A stretch of DNA of 64,000 nucleotides from Streptomyces actinomycinicus (GCF_016741775.1 NZ_JAERRK010000002.1:434001-498000), one strand, 5' to 3'; shown: positions 36,451-47,091, numbered from the stretch's first letter. Notes: generated from the letters alone by a model not told the origin. Numbers and translations are program-made.

Positions 36451-37967
36451 TGCGGGCCTCCTGCGGGGTCTTCGGGGGTGTTCGGATCTGCGCTCGGGCC
36501 TGCGTTCGGATCTGCGCTCGGGCTCGCGTTCGGATCTGCGCTCGGGCTCGCGTTCGGATCTGCGCTCGGGCTCGCGTTCGGATCTGCGCTCGGGCTCGCG
36601 CTCGGATCTGCGCTCGGGCTCGCGCTCGGATCTGCGCTCGGGCTCGCGCTCGGATCTGCGCTCGGGCTCGTGCTCGGATCTGCGCTCGGGCTCGTGCTCG
36701 GGTCGGTGTCCGCGCCTTCGGCGGCTTCGGGGTCCTCGGTTCGGCGGGGCCCGGGGGCACCCGTCCGCTCGGACTCGGGTGTGCCCGCCTCCTCGGCGAA
36801 GGCCGGGCGGGCGTGGTGCCACGGGGCGTCCGAGCTGCGCGGGGCCGTGCTGCGGCGGGCGGGGCGGGCCGTGCCGTCCGGCTCCGCCGGTTGCGAACCC
36901 CCGGTGGGTTCAGCCGGGGCCCGGGACGGGGCCGGTTCCGGGGCTTGGGCCCGCTGGGAGGCCGAGCCCCCGGAGGCGCTGCGCGCGCGCCGCGGCCGGG
37001 CGGGCGCACCAGCGGCGGAACCAGCACCGGTGCCGGCCTCGGCGGCAGTGCCAGTGCCCGTACCAGCGTCGGGGGCAGGGCCCGTACCAGCCTCGGGGGC
37101 AGTGCCCGTACCAGCGTCGGGGGCAGGGCCTGTACCGGTGTCGGAGGGCGGGCCGGCTTGCTCCCCCGTCAGAGGCTGCGGGGCAGCCGGGCCGGTCTGT
37201 GCGGCCGGGGCCGCCTGGCTGGCCGAGCCCTCCGATGCCGAGCGGGTGCGCCGTACCGGGCGGTCGCCGGCAGCGCGGGCCGGGCGGTCGCCGGTAGCGC
37301 GGGCCGGGCGCTCGCCGGTAGCGCGGGCCGGGCGCTCGCCCGCCGTACGTCCTGCCGCTCGGGCCGGGCGGGCGGGGGCAGGGGGGAGCTGGCCCTTCAG
37401 GGGGCCCCACTCGTTGGGGTCGGGGACGCCCGGGGGCAGCATCTGGCGGCGCTTGGGACCGCCGTGCGCCGCGCCCGCCGCGGGCTCGCCCGGCTCCTTC
37501 GCGCCCGGCCAGGCCTTGGCGACGCGGGCGGCCAGGACGAAGTCCTTGCGCAGGGGATGGCCCTCGAAGTTCTCGGGGAGGAGGAGGTGGTCCAGCCCCG
37601 GGTGGCCCTCGAAGACGACGCCGAACATCTCGTGGGTCTCGCGCTCGTGCCAGGCGGCGCCCGCGTACACGCCGACGGCGCTGGGCAGGGCCGGCGCGTC
37701 GTGCGGAACCGTCGTACGGACCAGGAGCCGGCGGACCGGGTTCAGGGCGACGACGTGCGCGGAGACGCGGAAGCCGGCGCCGGGTTCGTCGACCGCGCTG
37801 AGCCAGTCGAAGTAGGTGCAGGACAGCGTCGTACGGGCGGTCTCCAGGGCGGTGAGCCAGGAGGACGGCGGTACGTCCACGGTCAGGAGGTCGTACGACT
37901 CCTCGGCCGTGGCGTCCGGGCCGAAGAGTTCCCCGGCGGGAGCGGGCAGCCAGCCGGCCGTGGTCAT
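36447..37967 (-). CDS. nuoC: NADH-quinone oxidoreductase subunit C with a 310-residue repetitive tail (second nuo set)
   Basis: 506 residues, more than twice the usual NuoC length. Residues 1-195 are a normal NuoC core with [16 protein letters not shown] and [12 protein letters not shown], ending in [17 protein letters not shown]. Residues 196-506 are low complexity: (RPARATGE/D) repeats near 200-240, [12 protein letters not shown] repeats near 270-320, and nine 8-residue units DPSASPSA or DPNASPSA at about 422-493. The frame stays open and both ends overlap neighbours by four bases (nuoB stop at 37964, nuoH start at 36450), so the tail is genuinely coding. Its role is unknown. Confidence 0.93.
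   Translation of the reverse strand: MTTAGWLPAPAGELFGPDATAEESYDLLTVDVPPSSWLTALETARTTLSCTYFDWLSAVDEPGAGFRVSAHVVALNPVRRLLVRTTVPHDAPALPSAVGVYAGAAWHERETHEMFGVVFEGHPGLDHLLLPENFEGHPLRKDFVLAARVAKAWPGAKEPGEPAAGAAHGGPKRRQMLPPGVPDPNEWGPLKGQLPPAPARPARAAGRTAGERPARATGERPARATGDRPARAAGDRPVRRTRSASEGSASQAAPAAQTGPAAPQPLTGEQAGPPSDTGTGPAPDAGTGTAPEAGTGPAPDAGTGTGTAAEAGTGAGSAAGAPARPRRARSASGGSASQRAQAPEPAPSRAPAEPTGGSQPAEPDGTARPARRSTAPRSSDAPWHHARPAFAEEAGTPESERTGAPGPRRTEDPEAAEGADTDPSTSPSADPSTSPSADPSASPSADPSASPSADPSASPSADPNASPSADPNASPSADPNASPSADPNAGPSADPNTPEDPAGGPQ
36470..36712. repeat. 24-bp coding tandem repeat in nuoC
   Basis: About nine to ten units of a 24-bp repeat containing CGGATCTGCGCTCGGGCTCG, encoding DP(S/N)ASPSA. 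The unit is a multiple of three, so copy-number change would keep the frame. Confidence 0.92.
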
Positions 37968-38590
37968 CGCGTCTCCTCCTCGGCGGCCGGCAGCGTCTCC
38001 CCCTCGGCGGCCGGCAGCGGGGGCCGGACCAGGTCGCTCTGCAGGGCGGCGGCCGACGGACGGTCGGGCCCGTTGCCGTACCGCTCCCCCAGGGACTCGC
38101 GAGCGATCTTCTCCTGGAGCTTGAGGATGCCCTGGAGCAGCGCCTCCGGCCGGGGCGGGCAGCCGGGGACGTAGACGTCCACCGGGATGATCTGGTCGAC
38201 GCCCTTGGTGACGGAGTAGGAGTCCCAGTACGGGCCGCCGCAGTTGGAGCAGGCGCCGAAGGAGATGACGTACTTCGGCTCGGGCATCTGCTCGTACAGG
38301 CGCTTGACGGCCGGGGCCATCTTGTCCGTGACCGTGCCCGACACGACCATCAGGTCGGCCTGGCGGGGGCCGGGCGCGAAGGGGATGACGCCGAGGCGGA
38401 TGAAGTCGTGGCGGGCCATCGAGGCGGCGATGAACTCGATCGCGCAGCAGGCGAGGCCGAAGTTGAAGACCCAGAGCGAGTAGCGCCGGCCCCAGTTCAG
38501 GACCACCTTCATCGGCTCGGGAGCCAGGCGGGCCAGGGCGCCCAGCCGCTTCGGCTCCGGCAGGTAGACGGGATCGGGGTTCACGTCCAT
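37964..38590 (-). CDS. nuoB: NADH-quinone oxidoreductase subunit B, cluster N2 (second nuo set)
   Basis: 208 residues, ATG at 38590 overlapping nuoA by ten bases. It carries the N2 cluster ligands: tandem Cys in [12 protein letters not shown], one in [13 protein letters not shown] and one in [16 protein letters not shown]. The long C-terminal tail after about residue 165 is variable. NuoB normally works with NuoC and NuoD; NuoD is not encoded in this operon. Confidence 0.95.
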   Translation of the reverse strand: MDVNPDPVYLPEPKRLGALARLAPEPMKVVLNWGRRYSLWVFNFGLACCAIEFIAASMARHDFIRLGVIPFAPGPRQADLMVVSGTVTDKMAPAVKRLYEQMPEPKYVISFGACSNCGGPYWDSYSVTKGVDQIIPVDVYVPGCPPRPEALLQGILKLQEKIARESLGERYGNGPDRPSAAALQSDLVRPPLPAAEGETLPAAEEETR

Positions 38591-39000
38591 GCCAGGACGC
38601 CCTTCTTGTATGCGTACAGCAGGCCCACGGCGAGGAAGCCGAGGAAGATGAACATCTCCACCAGCGTCGTCGCGCCGTAACCGGGGGCGGCGAAGACCGT
38701 CGCCCAGGGGAACAGGAAGATCGAGTCGACCGCGAAGATCACGTACAGGAAGGCGTAGACGTAGTAGCGGACCTGGGTGTGGGCCCAGCCCTCGCCGACG
38801 GGGTCGACGCCGCACTCGTAGGTCAGGAGTTTCTCGGGGGTCGGCACGACCGGGCGCAGCAGGCGGCCGGCGCCGAAGGCGACCGCGACGAACAGCACGC
38901 CGATCAGGGCGAGCAGCCCGACCACCGAGTAGGACTGGAAGTAGCCGGCCGCGACGGCGTTCGCCGCGGTGACCGACGAGTCCCCCAACGTCTCCCGCAC
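38581..39000 (-). CDS. nuoA: NADH-quinone oxidoreductase subunit A (second nuo set)
   Basis: First gene of the operon, 139 residues, three membrane segments, GTG start at 39000 with a GAGGGA-like site. Signatures are [19 protein letters not shown] (conserved Glu-Cys-Gly) and [22 protein letters not shown]. The divergent histidine-kinase gene starts 222 bases away. Confidence 0.95.
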   Translation of the reverse strand: MRETLGDSSVTAANAVAAGYFQSYSVVGLLALIGVLFVAVAFGAGRLLRPVVPTPEKLLTYECGVDPVGEGWAHTQVRYYVYAFLYVIFAVDSIFLFPWATVFAAPGYGATTLVEMFIFLGFLAVGLLYAYKKGVLAWT

Positions 39001-39222
39001 CGTCGTCCCTCGCTCCCTGGCCTCGTGACCTTAGTGAACCCTGTCGTGCAACGTGATTCGAGGATCTGTACGCACCGGAGTCTAGGCCCTGATAAAGAGA
39101 CGGTAAGCAGCCCGTCACACCATGAGACGGCAGGGGCCGGTGAGGGGTGGGGTTTTCCCCAGGCGGCGGAGGGCGGCGTACCGCATGGCGTCAGGGGTGC
39201 CGCGCACGGCAGGCTGATCAGT

Positions 39223-40584
39223 ATGACCGCTTCCAGCTCCGCCGCCGACCGGACCCAGGGCACCGACGGGACCCAGGGCACCGACCGGACTGATCAGGCC
39301 CACGGCTCCGACCGGACTGATCGGGCCCACGGCTCCGACCGGACCGACGGTACCCATCGGACCGAGGGCGCCGACCCGACCCGTCGGGCCGGAGGGCATG
39401 ACAGGGTCGCCGGCACCGGCGGAAACCACGGCACGCCCGGCGACGACCGGCTGCCTCGGCCCCGGCCGGCCTACGACGCGCACACCCGGAAGGAGATCGC
39501 GCATCTCCTGCTGAACCTGCCGGCGGCGCTGCTCGGGTTCACCTACGCGATCACCTCCCTCGCGACCGGTGGCGCCCTCACCGTCACCGTGATCGGTCTG
39601 CCACTGCTCGCGGTGTGTCTGCTGGGCGCCCGGCAGCTGGGGAAGCTGGAGCGGGCCCGGGCCCGAAAACTGCTCGGGGTGCGCGTGGAGGAGCCGTCGC
39701 CGCTGCCGATCGCCAGGGGCGGCGGGCCGGTGCAGCGGCTGTGGATGGCGCTGAAGGACCCGGTCGGCTGGCGGACGCTGCTGTACGAGGCCATCCGCCT
39801 GCCCTGGGGCGTCCTCACCTTCTGCACGGTGCTGATCTCGCTGTTCGTGCTGTGGCCTGTGCTGCCGTACCTCGCCCGGGGCATGACGAACGTGGACCGT
39901 GCGATGGTCCGCGGGCTGCTGTCGCCCTCGGACGAGCTGGAGCGCCGTATCACCGAGCTCGAGTCGGACCGCGGGATCGTGGTCGACACGGCCGCGGCGG
40001 ACCTGCGCCGGATCGAGCGGGACCTGCACGACGGAGCCCAGGCACGGCTGGTCAATCTGGCCATGGGGCTCGGCCTGGCCAAGGAGAAGCTGCTGGAGGA
40101 CCCCGACACGGCGGCGGAGATGGTGGCGGAGGCGCACGGCGAGGTGAAGCTGGCGCTCCAGGAGCTGCGCGACCTCGCCCGGGGCATCCACCCGGCCGTG
40201 CTCACCGACCGGGGCCTGGACGCGGCCTTGTCCTCGGTCGCCTCCCGCTGCACGGTGCCGGTGAAGGTGACCGTGGACCTGCCGTCCCGGCCGGCGGCGG
40301 CCATCGAGGGCATCGCCTACTTCACCGTCTCCGAGCTGCTGCAGAACATCAGCAAGCACAGCCGGGCCCGGACCGCGTCCGTCGACGTGTGGCGCACCGA
40401 GGACCGGCTGCTGGTCCAGGTGCAGGACGACGGCCGCGGCGGCGCCCGGCTGGACGGCGGCACCGGTATGCGCGGGCTCGCGGACCGGCTGGGCGCGGTC
40501 GACGGGCTGTTCGGGGTCGACTCCCCCGCCGGGGGGCCGACGGTGGTCACCGCGGAACTGCCGTGGCGGGACCGGCAGGAGTAG
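39223..40584 (+). CDS. sensor histidine kinase, NarL-type partner (copy 1)
   Basis: 453 residues from the ATG at 39223; the ribosome site is weak, so the start is uncertain. Residues 11-52 are Thr/Asp/Gly repeats (AHGSDRTD-type, from a 27-bp DNA repeat). A putative sensor domain with four membrane segments covers about 92-215. The HisKA_3 box RRIERDLHDGAQARLV has His269, and the HATPase has YFTVSELLQNISKHS and QDDGRGGARLDGGTGMRGLADR. The catalytic half is almost identical to the kinase at 40954-42273. A LuxR-type regulator follows downstream. It is divergent from the nuo operon. Confidence 0.92.
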   Translation: MTASSSAADRTQGTDGTQGTDRTDQAHGSDRTDRAHGSDRTDGTHRTEGADPTRRAGGHDRVAGTGGNHGTPGDDRLPRPRPAYDAHTRKEIAHLLLNLPAALLGFTYAITSLATGGALTVTVIGLPLLAVCLLGARQLGKLERARARKLLGVRVEEPSPLPIARGGGPVQRLWMALKDPVGWRTLLYEAIRLPWGVLTFCTVLISLFVLWPVLPYLARGMTNVDRAMVRGLLSPSDELERRITELESDRGIVVDTAAADLRRIERDLHDGAQARLVNLAMGLGLAKEKLLEDPDTAAEMVAEAHGEVKLALQELRDLARGIHPAVLTDRGLDAALSSVASRCTVPVKVTVDLPSRPAAAIEGIAYFTVSELLQNISKHSRARTASVDVWRTEDRLLVQVQDDGRGGARLDGGTGMRGLADRLGAVDGLFGVDSPAGGPTVVTAELPWRDRQE

Positions 40585-40953
40585 CCGGACAGCGCCCACG
40601 CACGCGCGCGTGGAGCGCATCCAGCGACCGTCGACCAGCGACTCGCGAGCGACGACCGGCAACGGCAACGACGACAACGACGGCTGGCAGTCGACAGCCG
40701 ACGATCGGCAGTGGCAGCCGACGACCAGCATGAGCAACCCGTGATCGGCCCCCCGCAGCCCACGCCAACAGCCGCATCGTTCCGCCGCCACGGACCGGCA
40801 GCGCCCCGCGGCTTCCTGCCGACCGCCGTGCGAGGGTGGGGAAAACCCCCCGTTCAAGACGCCGACGGACTCCATGGTCCGAAGGCCGTGCGCGGACGAC
40901 TCTGGAGACACGGCTGAACCGCCGTAGGGACGAAGAGAACGGGACGACATTCG
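40585..40953. other. spacer between the two kinase genes
   Basis: 369 bases with one CACGCGCGCGTG (40601-40612) 15 bases after the first kinase stop and purine-rich imperfect repeats (CGACGACCGGCAACGGCAAC-like, about 40650-40730). No gene is supported. It is likely to carry the promoter for the second kinase gene. Confidence 0.5.
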
Positions 40954-42273
40954 ATGGCCATGGAGTACGGACACGGGTACGCGACCGGAACCGGTCACCG
41001 GCTGCCCGCCGGCCTGCGGGCGCCGTTCGAGGCGCGCAGCTGGCGCGAGTTCGGCTACGTCCTGCTGAGCCTGCCGCTCTCCGTGCTGCTGTTCACCTGG
41101 ACGGTGACCATGGTCTCGCTCGGCGCGGGCCTGCTGGTGACCTTCCTCGGCATCCCGGTGCTGGCCGCGGGCCTCGCCGGTTGCCGGGGCTTCGCCGCGC
41201 TGGAGCGGGCGCGGGCCCGCGCGCTGCTCGGCCTGGACGTGCCCGGCCCGGAGCCGCTGCGGCTGCGCAAGCCGGGCGCGGCGGCCTGGATGGGCGCGGT
41301 CCTCAAGAACGGCGCCAGCTGGCGGAACGCGCTGTACGCGCTGGTGCAGTTCCCGTGGGCGGTGTTCTCGTTCTCGACGGCGGTGACCTTCTGGACCTGC
41401 GGCTGGGGGCTGCTGACCTATCCGCTGTGGTTCTGGACGTTCCCGGCGTACGCCGGCCAGGACGGGATCCAGCTGTACGGCGACGCCCACCACAGCGTCT
41501 ACCTCGACAACCCGTTCGAGATCAGCGTGACCGCGCTGGTCGGGCTGGTGTTCACGCTGGCGACGCCGTGGCTCGTACGGGCCCTGACGACCGTGGACGG
41601 GCTGCTCGTGCGAGGGCTGCTCGGGCCGTCCCTGCTGTCCGCGCGGGTAGTGGAGCTGGAGTCGGACCGGGGGGTCGTGGTCGACACCGCCGCCGCCGAC
41701 CTGCGGCGCATCGAGCGGGACCTGCACGACGGGGCGCAGGCCCGGCTGGTCAGCCTCGCCATGGACCTGGGGCTGGCGAAGGAGAAGCTGAAGGAGGACC
41801 CGCAGAGCGCGGCGCGCATGGTGGAGGACGCGCACGGCGAGGTGAAGACGGCGCTGCAGGAGCTGCGCGACCTCGCCCGGGGCATCCACCCGGCCGTGCT
41901 CACCGACCGGGGCCTGGACGCGGCGCTGTCGGCCGTCGCCTCCCGCTGCACGGTGCCGGTGCAGGTCGAGGTCGACCTGCCGTCCCGGCCGGCTCCGGCC
42001 ATCGAGGGCATCGCCTACTTCACCGTCTCCGAGCTGCTGCAGAACATCAGCAAGCACAGCCGGGCCCGGACCGCGTCGGTCGACGTGTGGCGCGCCGAGG
42101 ACCGGCTGATGCTGCAGGTGATCGACGACGGTGTGGGCGGCGCCGACGCCGCCGGGGGCTCCGGGCTGGCCGGACTCGCCGGGCGCCTGGACGCGGTGGA
42201 CGGCGTCCTCGTGGTGCAGTCCCCGCCCGGCGGCCCCACCAAGGTGATCGCGGAGCTGCCCTGGCGCCCCTGA
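40954..42273 (+). CDS. sensor histidine kinase, NarL-type partner (copy 2)
   Basis: 439 residues, ATG at 40954. Sensor region with four membrane segments (about residues 35-210), including a longer extracellular loop (FPAYAGQDGIQLYGDAHHSVYLDNPFE in pieces at 163-188) that copy 1 lacks. HisKA_3 box RRIERDLHDGAQARLV (His258) and HATPase motifs YFTVSELLQNISKHS and IDDGVGGAD match copy 1. The two probably share the response regulator encoded 350 bases downstream. Confidence 0.93.
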   Translation: MAMEYGHGYATGTGHRLPAGLRAPFEARSWREFGYVLLSLPLSVLLFTWTVTMVSLGAGLLVTFLGIPVLAAGLAGCRGFAALERARARALLGLDVPGPEPLRLRKPGAAAWMGAVLKNGASWRNALYALVQFPWAVFSFSTAVTFWTCGWGLLTYPLWFWTFPAYAGQDGIQLYGDAHHSVYLDNPFEISVTALVGLVFTLATPWLVRALTTVDGLLVRGLLGPSLLSARVVELESDRGVVVDTAAADLRRIERDLHDGAQARLVSLAMDLGLAKEKLKEDPQSAARMVEDAHGEVKTALQELRDLARGIHPAVLTDRGLDAALSAVASRCTVPVQVEVDLPSRPAPAIEGIAYFTVSELLQNISKHSRARTASVDVWRAEDRLMLQVIDDGVGGADAAGGSGLAGLAGRLDAVDGVLVVQSPPGGPTKVIAELPWRP

Positions 42274-42300
42274 CGGCGCCCGCCCCCCACCCCGCCCCCG

Positions 42301-42390
42301 GCAATCCGCCGCGCTGCGGTAGTCCCCCTGGCAATCCTCCGCCCTGCGGTAGTCGCCCTGGCAATCCTCCGCCCTCCGGTGATCCCCCCG
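42301..42390. repeat. 30-bp tandem repeat x3 after the second kinase gene
   Basis: Three units of GCAATCCTCCGCCCTGCGGT plus a variable 10-base end, in the 346-base gap before the response-regulator gene. The rest of the gap (42391-42619) shows no gene. Confidence 0.9.
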
Positions 42391-42619
42391 GCGATCTCCC
42401 GGCAGGGCGGCGGTCCGGCACGATTCCTGGAATGCTGGGCCACCGAAGGACGTCACGGGCGCACGCCACGGACGGCACACGCCCCGTACGACGGACAGCA
42501 CGTCCCGTACGGCGGACGGGGTGTGCCGCCGCCGGCGTGGTCACGGACGACGGGGAAACGCGGACGCGCGCCATGGGCGGGCGGGGCCGCGGTATCGGGC
42601 TGTGGGGGGCCGGGAGATC

Positions 42620-43291
42620 GTGGAGGACAAGGTGCGCGTGGTCATCGCCGAGGATTCAGTGCTGCTCAGGGAGGGCCTGACCCGGCTGCTGACCGACCGC
42701 GGGCACGACGTCGTGGCCGGCGTAGGCGACGCGGACGCGCTGGTGAAGACCATCTCCGACCTGAACGAGCAGGGCGAGTTGCCCGATGTGGTCGTGGCCG
42801 ACGTACGGATGCCGCCGACACACACCGACGAGGGCGTCCGCGCGGCCGTGCTGCTGCGCGGACTGCACCCGGGGCTCGGGGTCCTGGTGCTGTCGCAGTA
42901 CGTGGAGGAGCGCTACGCCACCGAACTGCTGGCCGGTTCCAGCCGGGGCGTGGGCTATCTGCTCAAGGACCGGGTCGCCGACGTGCGGGAGTTCGTCGAC
43001 GCGGTGGTGCGGGTCGCCGAGGGCGGTACGGCGCTGGACCCCGAGGTGGTCGCCCAGCTGCTCGGCCGCAGCCGCAAGCAGGACGTGCTGACGGGACTCA
43101 CCCCGCGGGAGCGCGAGGTGCTGGGGCTGATGGCGGAGGGCCGTACGAACTCGGCGATCGCCCGGCAGCTGGTGGTCAGCGACGGTGCCGTGGAGAAGCA
43201 CGTCAGCAACATCTTCCTGAAGCTCGGCCTGGCCCCCAGCGAGGGGGACCACCGTCGGGTTCTGGCCGTCCTCACCTACCTGAACTCCTAG
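42620..43291 (+). CDS. NarL/FixJ-type response regulator
   Basis: 223 residues from the GTG at 42620 (VEDKVRVVIAEDSVLLREG), with GGGAGA upstream; the open frame extends further but without family sequence. The receiver domain has the acidic pair Glu11/Asp12, phospho-acceptor Asp61 (VVVADVRMPP) and the conserved Lys in GYLLKD. The C-terminal LuxR helix-turn-helix is LTPREREVLGLMAEGRTNSAIARQL and VEKHVSNIFLKLGL. It is the cognate regulator of the two adjacent kinases. Targets may include the neighbouring nuo or kor genes (inference). Confidence 0.94.
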   Translation: MEDKVRVVIAEDSVLLREGLTRLLTDRGHDVVAGVGDADALVKTISDLNEQGELPDVVVADVRMPPTHTDEGVRAAVLLRGLHPGLGVLVLSQYVEERYATELLAGSSRGVGYLLKDRVADVREFVDAVVRVAEGGTALDPEVVAQLLGRSRKQDVLTGLTPREREVLGLMAEGRTNSAIARQLVVSDGAVEKHVSNIFLKLGLAPSEGDHRRVLAVLTYLNS

Positions 43292-43330
43292 GCTCGGCTG
43301 CCTGAACTCCTGGGCACCGCCCGCTGCCGG

Positions 43331-43362
43331 CGCCCGGCCCGCCTCGGCGACGCGGCCGGGCG
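43331..43362 (+). terminator. hairpin after the response regulator gene
   Basis: CGCCCGGCC (43331-43339) pairs with GGCCGGGCG (43354-43362), 14-base loop, about 40 bases past the stop. Confidence 0.55.
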
Positions 43363-43639
43363 TGTCGATGGAGGGCCGGGGAGGGAACCGGCCGGGCCCG
43401 GCGCGGTGCCGGCCGGCCCGTGGGAGCCGGGGAGGGAACCTGGAAGGCGGCGGGAGCGCCTCGACCGGCTCTCAGGCGATGCGGGACATCATGTGAACCC
43501 AGCGCCACAGGCCGTCTCGAAATGTCGTCCCAATCCATGGATGACCTCGGGAAGGCGACCCTAACCGACGTAGGGTTGATCCTGGGATGGTCCTGGGACG
43601 ACCGGCCCCGGACAGCCGCCTCGAAGGAGGTCCAGTTCA
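43363..43639 (+). other. upstream region of korA
   Basis: Noncoding stretch with a 15-bp direct repeat GCCGGGGAGGGAACC (43375-43389 and 43426-43440) and a locally less GC-rich segment near 43540-43600. It must include the korAB promoter, which I cannot define precisely. Confidence 0.45.
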
Positions 43640-45560
43640 GTGACCAGCCAGGTCAGCAGCCCAGCGGAGCAGACCGACGGAACCGTCGTGGGAGAGCAGC
43701 GCAAACCGGGCGGCGCCAAGGACGTACGGCGCCTGGACCGGGTGATCATCCGGTTCGCGGGGGACTCGGGTGACGGTATGCAGCTCACCGGTGACCGGTT
43801 CACCTCGGAGACCGCTTCCTTCGGCAACGACCTCTCCACTCTCCCCAACTTCCCCGCCGAGATCCGCGCCCCCGCCGGCACCCTGCCCGGGGTCTCTTCC
43901 TTCCAGCTCCACTTCGCCGACCACGACATCCTCACCCCCGGGGACGCGCCGAACGTCCTGGTCGCGATGAACCCCGCCGCCCTGAAGGCGAACATCGGCG
44001 ACCTGCCGCGCGGCGCCGAGATCATCGTCAACACCGACGAGTTCACCAAGCGCGCGCTGCAGAAGGTCGGCTACGACGCCTCCCCGCTGGAGGACGGCTC
44101 GCTCGACGGCTACAACCTCCACCCGGTGCCGCTGACCACCCTCACGGTCGAGGCGCTGAAGGAGTTCTCGCTCTCCCGCAAGGAGGCCGAGCGCAGCAAG
44201 AACATGTTCGCCCTGGGCCTGCTGTCCTGGATGTACCACCGGCCCACCGAGGGCACCGAGAAGTTCCTGAAGTCGAAGTTCGCGAAGAAGCCGGACATCG
44301 CGGAAGCCAACATCGCGGCGTTCCGTGCGGGCTGGAACTTCGGTGAGACGACGGAGGACTTCGCGGTCTCCTACGAGGTCGCGCCGGCCGCCAAGGCCTT
44401 CCCCGTGGGCACCTACCGGAACATCTCCGGCAACCTGGCCCTGGCCTACGGCCTGGTCACCGCGTCCCGGCAGGCGGACCTGCCGCTGTTCCTCGGGTCG
44501 TACCCGATCACGCCGGCCTCGGACATCCTGCACGAGCTGAGCAAGCACAAGAACTTCGGCGTCCGCACCTTCCAGGCCGAGGACGAGATCGCCGGCATCG
44601 GCGCGGCGCTCGGCGCGGCCTTCGGCGGCTCGCTCGCGGTGACGACGACGTCCGGTCCGGGCGTGGCCCTGAAGTCGGAGACGATCGGTCTCGCGGTCTC
44701 GCTGGAGCTTCCGCTGCTGGTCGTGGACATCCAGCGCGGCGGCCCGTCGACCGGTCTGCCGACCAAGACCGAGCAGGCGGACCTGCTGCAGGCGATGTAC
44801 GGCCGCAACGGCGAGGCGCCGGTGGCGGTCGTCGCGCCGATGACCCCGGCGGACTGCTTCGACGCCGCCCTGGAGGCGGCCCGGATCGCGCTGACCTACC
44901 GCACGCCGGTGATGCTGCTCTCGGACGGGTACCTGGCCAACGGCTCCGAACCCTGGCGCATCCCCGACCTGGACGAGCTGCCCGACCTGCGGGTGCAGTT
45001 CGCCACCGGGCCTAACCACACGCTCGCGGACGGCACCGAGGTCTTCTGGCCCTACAAGCGGGATCCGCAGACCCTGGCGCGGCCCTGGGCCATCCCGGGC
45101 ACGCCGGGCCTGGAGCACCGCATCGGCGGCATCGAGAAGCAGGACGGCACGGGCAACATCTCCTACGACCCGGCCAACCACGACTTCATGGTCCGCACCC
45201 GCCAGGCCAAGATCGACGGCATCGACGTCCCCGACGTGGAGGTCGACGACCCGCACGGCGCGCGCACCCTGGTCCTGGGCTGGGGTTCCACCTACGGGCC
45301 GATCACGGCGGCGGTACGGCGGCTGCGCGCGGCCGGCGAGTCGATCGCCCAGGTCCACCTGCGCCACCTCAACCCCTTCCCGCGCAATCTCGGCGCGGTC
45401 CTGAAGGGCTACGACAAGGTGGTCATCCCCGAGATGAACCTCGGGCAGCTCGCCACCCTGATCCGGGCGAAGTACCTGGTCGACGCCCACTCCTACAACC
45501 AGGTCAACGGCATGCCGTTCAAGGCGGAACAGCTCGCCGCGGCGCTGAAGGAGGCCATCG

Positions 45561-45568
<8 letters not shown>
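43640..45568 (+). CDS. korA: 2-oxoacid:ferredoxin oxidoreductase, fused gamma-alpha subunit
   Basis: 642 residues, GTG start at 43640 with a perfect AAGGAGG nine bases upstream. The gamma domain (about residues 33-205) starts IIRFAGDSGDGMQLTGDRF; the alpha (pyrimidine-binding) domain follows with LFLGSYPITPASDILHELS, FQAEDEIAGIGAALGAAFGG and TTTSGPGVALKSE. With KorB it oxidises a 2-oxoacid, most likely 2-oxoglutarate, to the acyl-CoA and reduces ferredoxin. It overlaps korB by eight bases. Confidence 0.95.
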
Positions 45569-46618
<1,050 letters not shown>

Positions 46619-46622
<4 letters not shown>

Positions 46623-46658
46623 TCCTTCTGCTCGATCGCTGATCCTTCTGCTCGATCA
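46619..46658. repeat. 20-bp tandem duplication spanning the korB stop
   Basis: GCTGATCCTTCTGCTCGATC occurs at 46619-46638 and exactly again at 46639-46658. The TGA stop of korB (46620-46622) lies in the first copy. Confidence 0.95.
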
Positions 46659-47063
46659 CGAGGCCCGGGACTGGATTTCCCGGGCCTCGTCGTATGCCCG
46701 GCGGGCCCGCTCCACCTCGGCCATGCGGTCGTCCGTCCACTGGGCGAGGGCCCGGACCTGCTCCGCCGCCTCGCGGCCGAGCACGGTGAGCGAGTAGTCG
46801 ACGCGGGGCGGGATGACCGGCTTGGCGTCCCGGTGGACCATGCCGTCGCGCTCCAGGGTCTGGAGGGTCTGGGTGAGCATCTTCTCGCTGACGCCACGGC
46901 CGCCGCCGAAACCGCTGACCGCCCGGCGCAACTCGCTGAACCGGTAGGGCCGCTCCAGCAGCGCGATGAGGACGAGGACGCCCCAGCGGCTGGTGACGTG
47001 CTCCAGTACGAGGCGGTGCGGGCACATCGCCTCGCCGTCCGCCCCCTTTCCACTTACCAGCAT
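46656..47063 (-). CDS. HxlR-family winged-helix regulator
   Basis: 135 residues from the ATG at 47063, or 123 from the ATG at 47027, which starts MCPHRLVLEHVTSRWGVL and sits after a GGAAAGGGGG-like site. The winged helix has VLIALLERPYRFSELRRAVSG and SEKMLTQTLQTLERDGMVHR. The N-terminal Cys (Cys14 by the longer start) before Pro is the position used for redox sensing in HypR/YodB-type members (family knowledge). It is divergent from the NmrA-like gene, with an inverted-repeat operator between them. Confidence 0.93.
   Translation of the reverse strand: MLVSGKGADGEAMCPHRLVLEHVTSRWGVLVLIALLERPYRFSELRRAVSGFGGGRGVSEKMLTQTLQTLERDGMVHRDAKPVIPPRVDYSLTVLGREAAEQVRALAQWTDDRMAEVERARRAYDEAREIQSRAS
46658..46690. 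terminator. bidirectional terminator within the 3' end of hxlR
   Basis: Perfect 13-bp arms ACGAGGCCCGGGA (46658-46670) and TCCCGGGCCTCGT (46678-46690), loop CTGGATT. The hairpin is made largely of the last hxlR codons and lies 36 bases past the korB stop, so it can stop both converging transcripts. Confidence 0.8.
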
Positions 47064-47066
47064 GCC

Positions 47067-47091
47067 AGTACCTTACTTCAAAGTGGGTACT
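47067..47091. promoter_or_regulatory. HxlR-type operator between hxlR and the NmrA-like gene
   Basis: AGTACC (47067-47072) and GGTACT (47086-47091) flank a central near-palindrome ACTTCAAAGT, in the 91-base divergent intergenic region. HxlR-family operators are typically AGTA/TACT-type palindromes next to the regulator gene. Confidence 0.7.

Noticed and set aside
36470..36712. Possible noncoding or CRISPR-like 24-bp array
   Set aside because: It is in frame within nuoC, has no spacers, and both flanking gene overlaps are preserved.
35446..37815. A 789-codon plus-strand open frame opposite nuoC/nuoH
   Set aside because: It is the GC-driven shadow of nuoC and nuoH; its product is Arg/Gly/Ser repeats with no family resemblance.
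34838..39000. Hidden nuoD, nuoE, nuoF or nuoG within the operon
   Set aside because: All space between nuoA and nuoN is taken by overlapping genes, and no NuoD, thioredoxin-like, flavin or molybdopterin-type motifs appear in any frame.
39001..39222. A sigma-factor promoter for nuoA
   Set aside because: A TTGCAC and a TAAGGT can be seen on the minus strand, but the spacing (12 bases) is too short to support a call.
39115..42501. An 1128-codon minus-strand open frame opposite both kinase genes
   Set aside because: It is antisense to two clear histidine kinases and encodes only His/Arg/Gly/Gln-rich sequence with no ribosome site.
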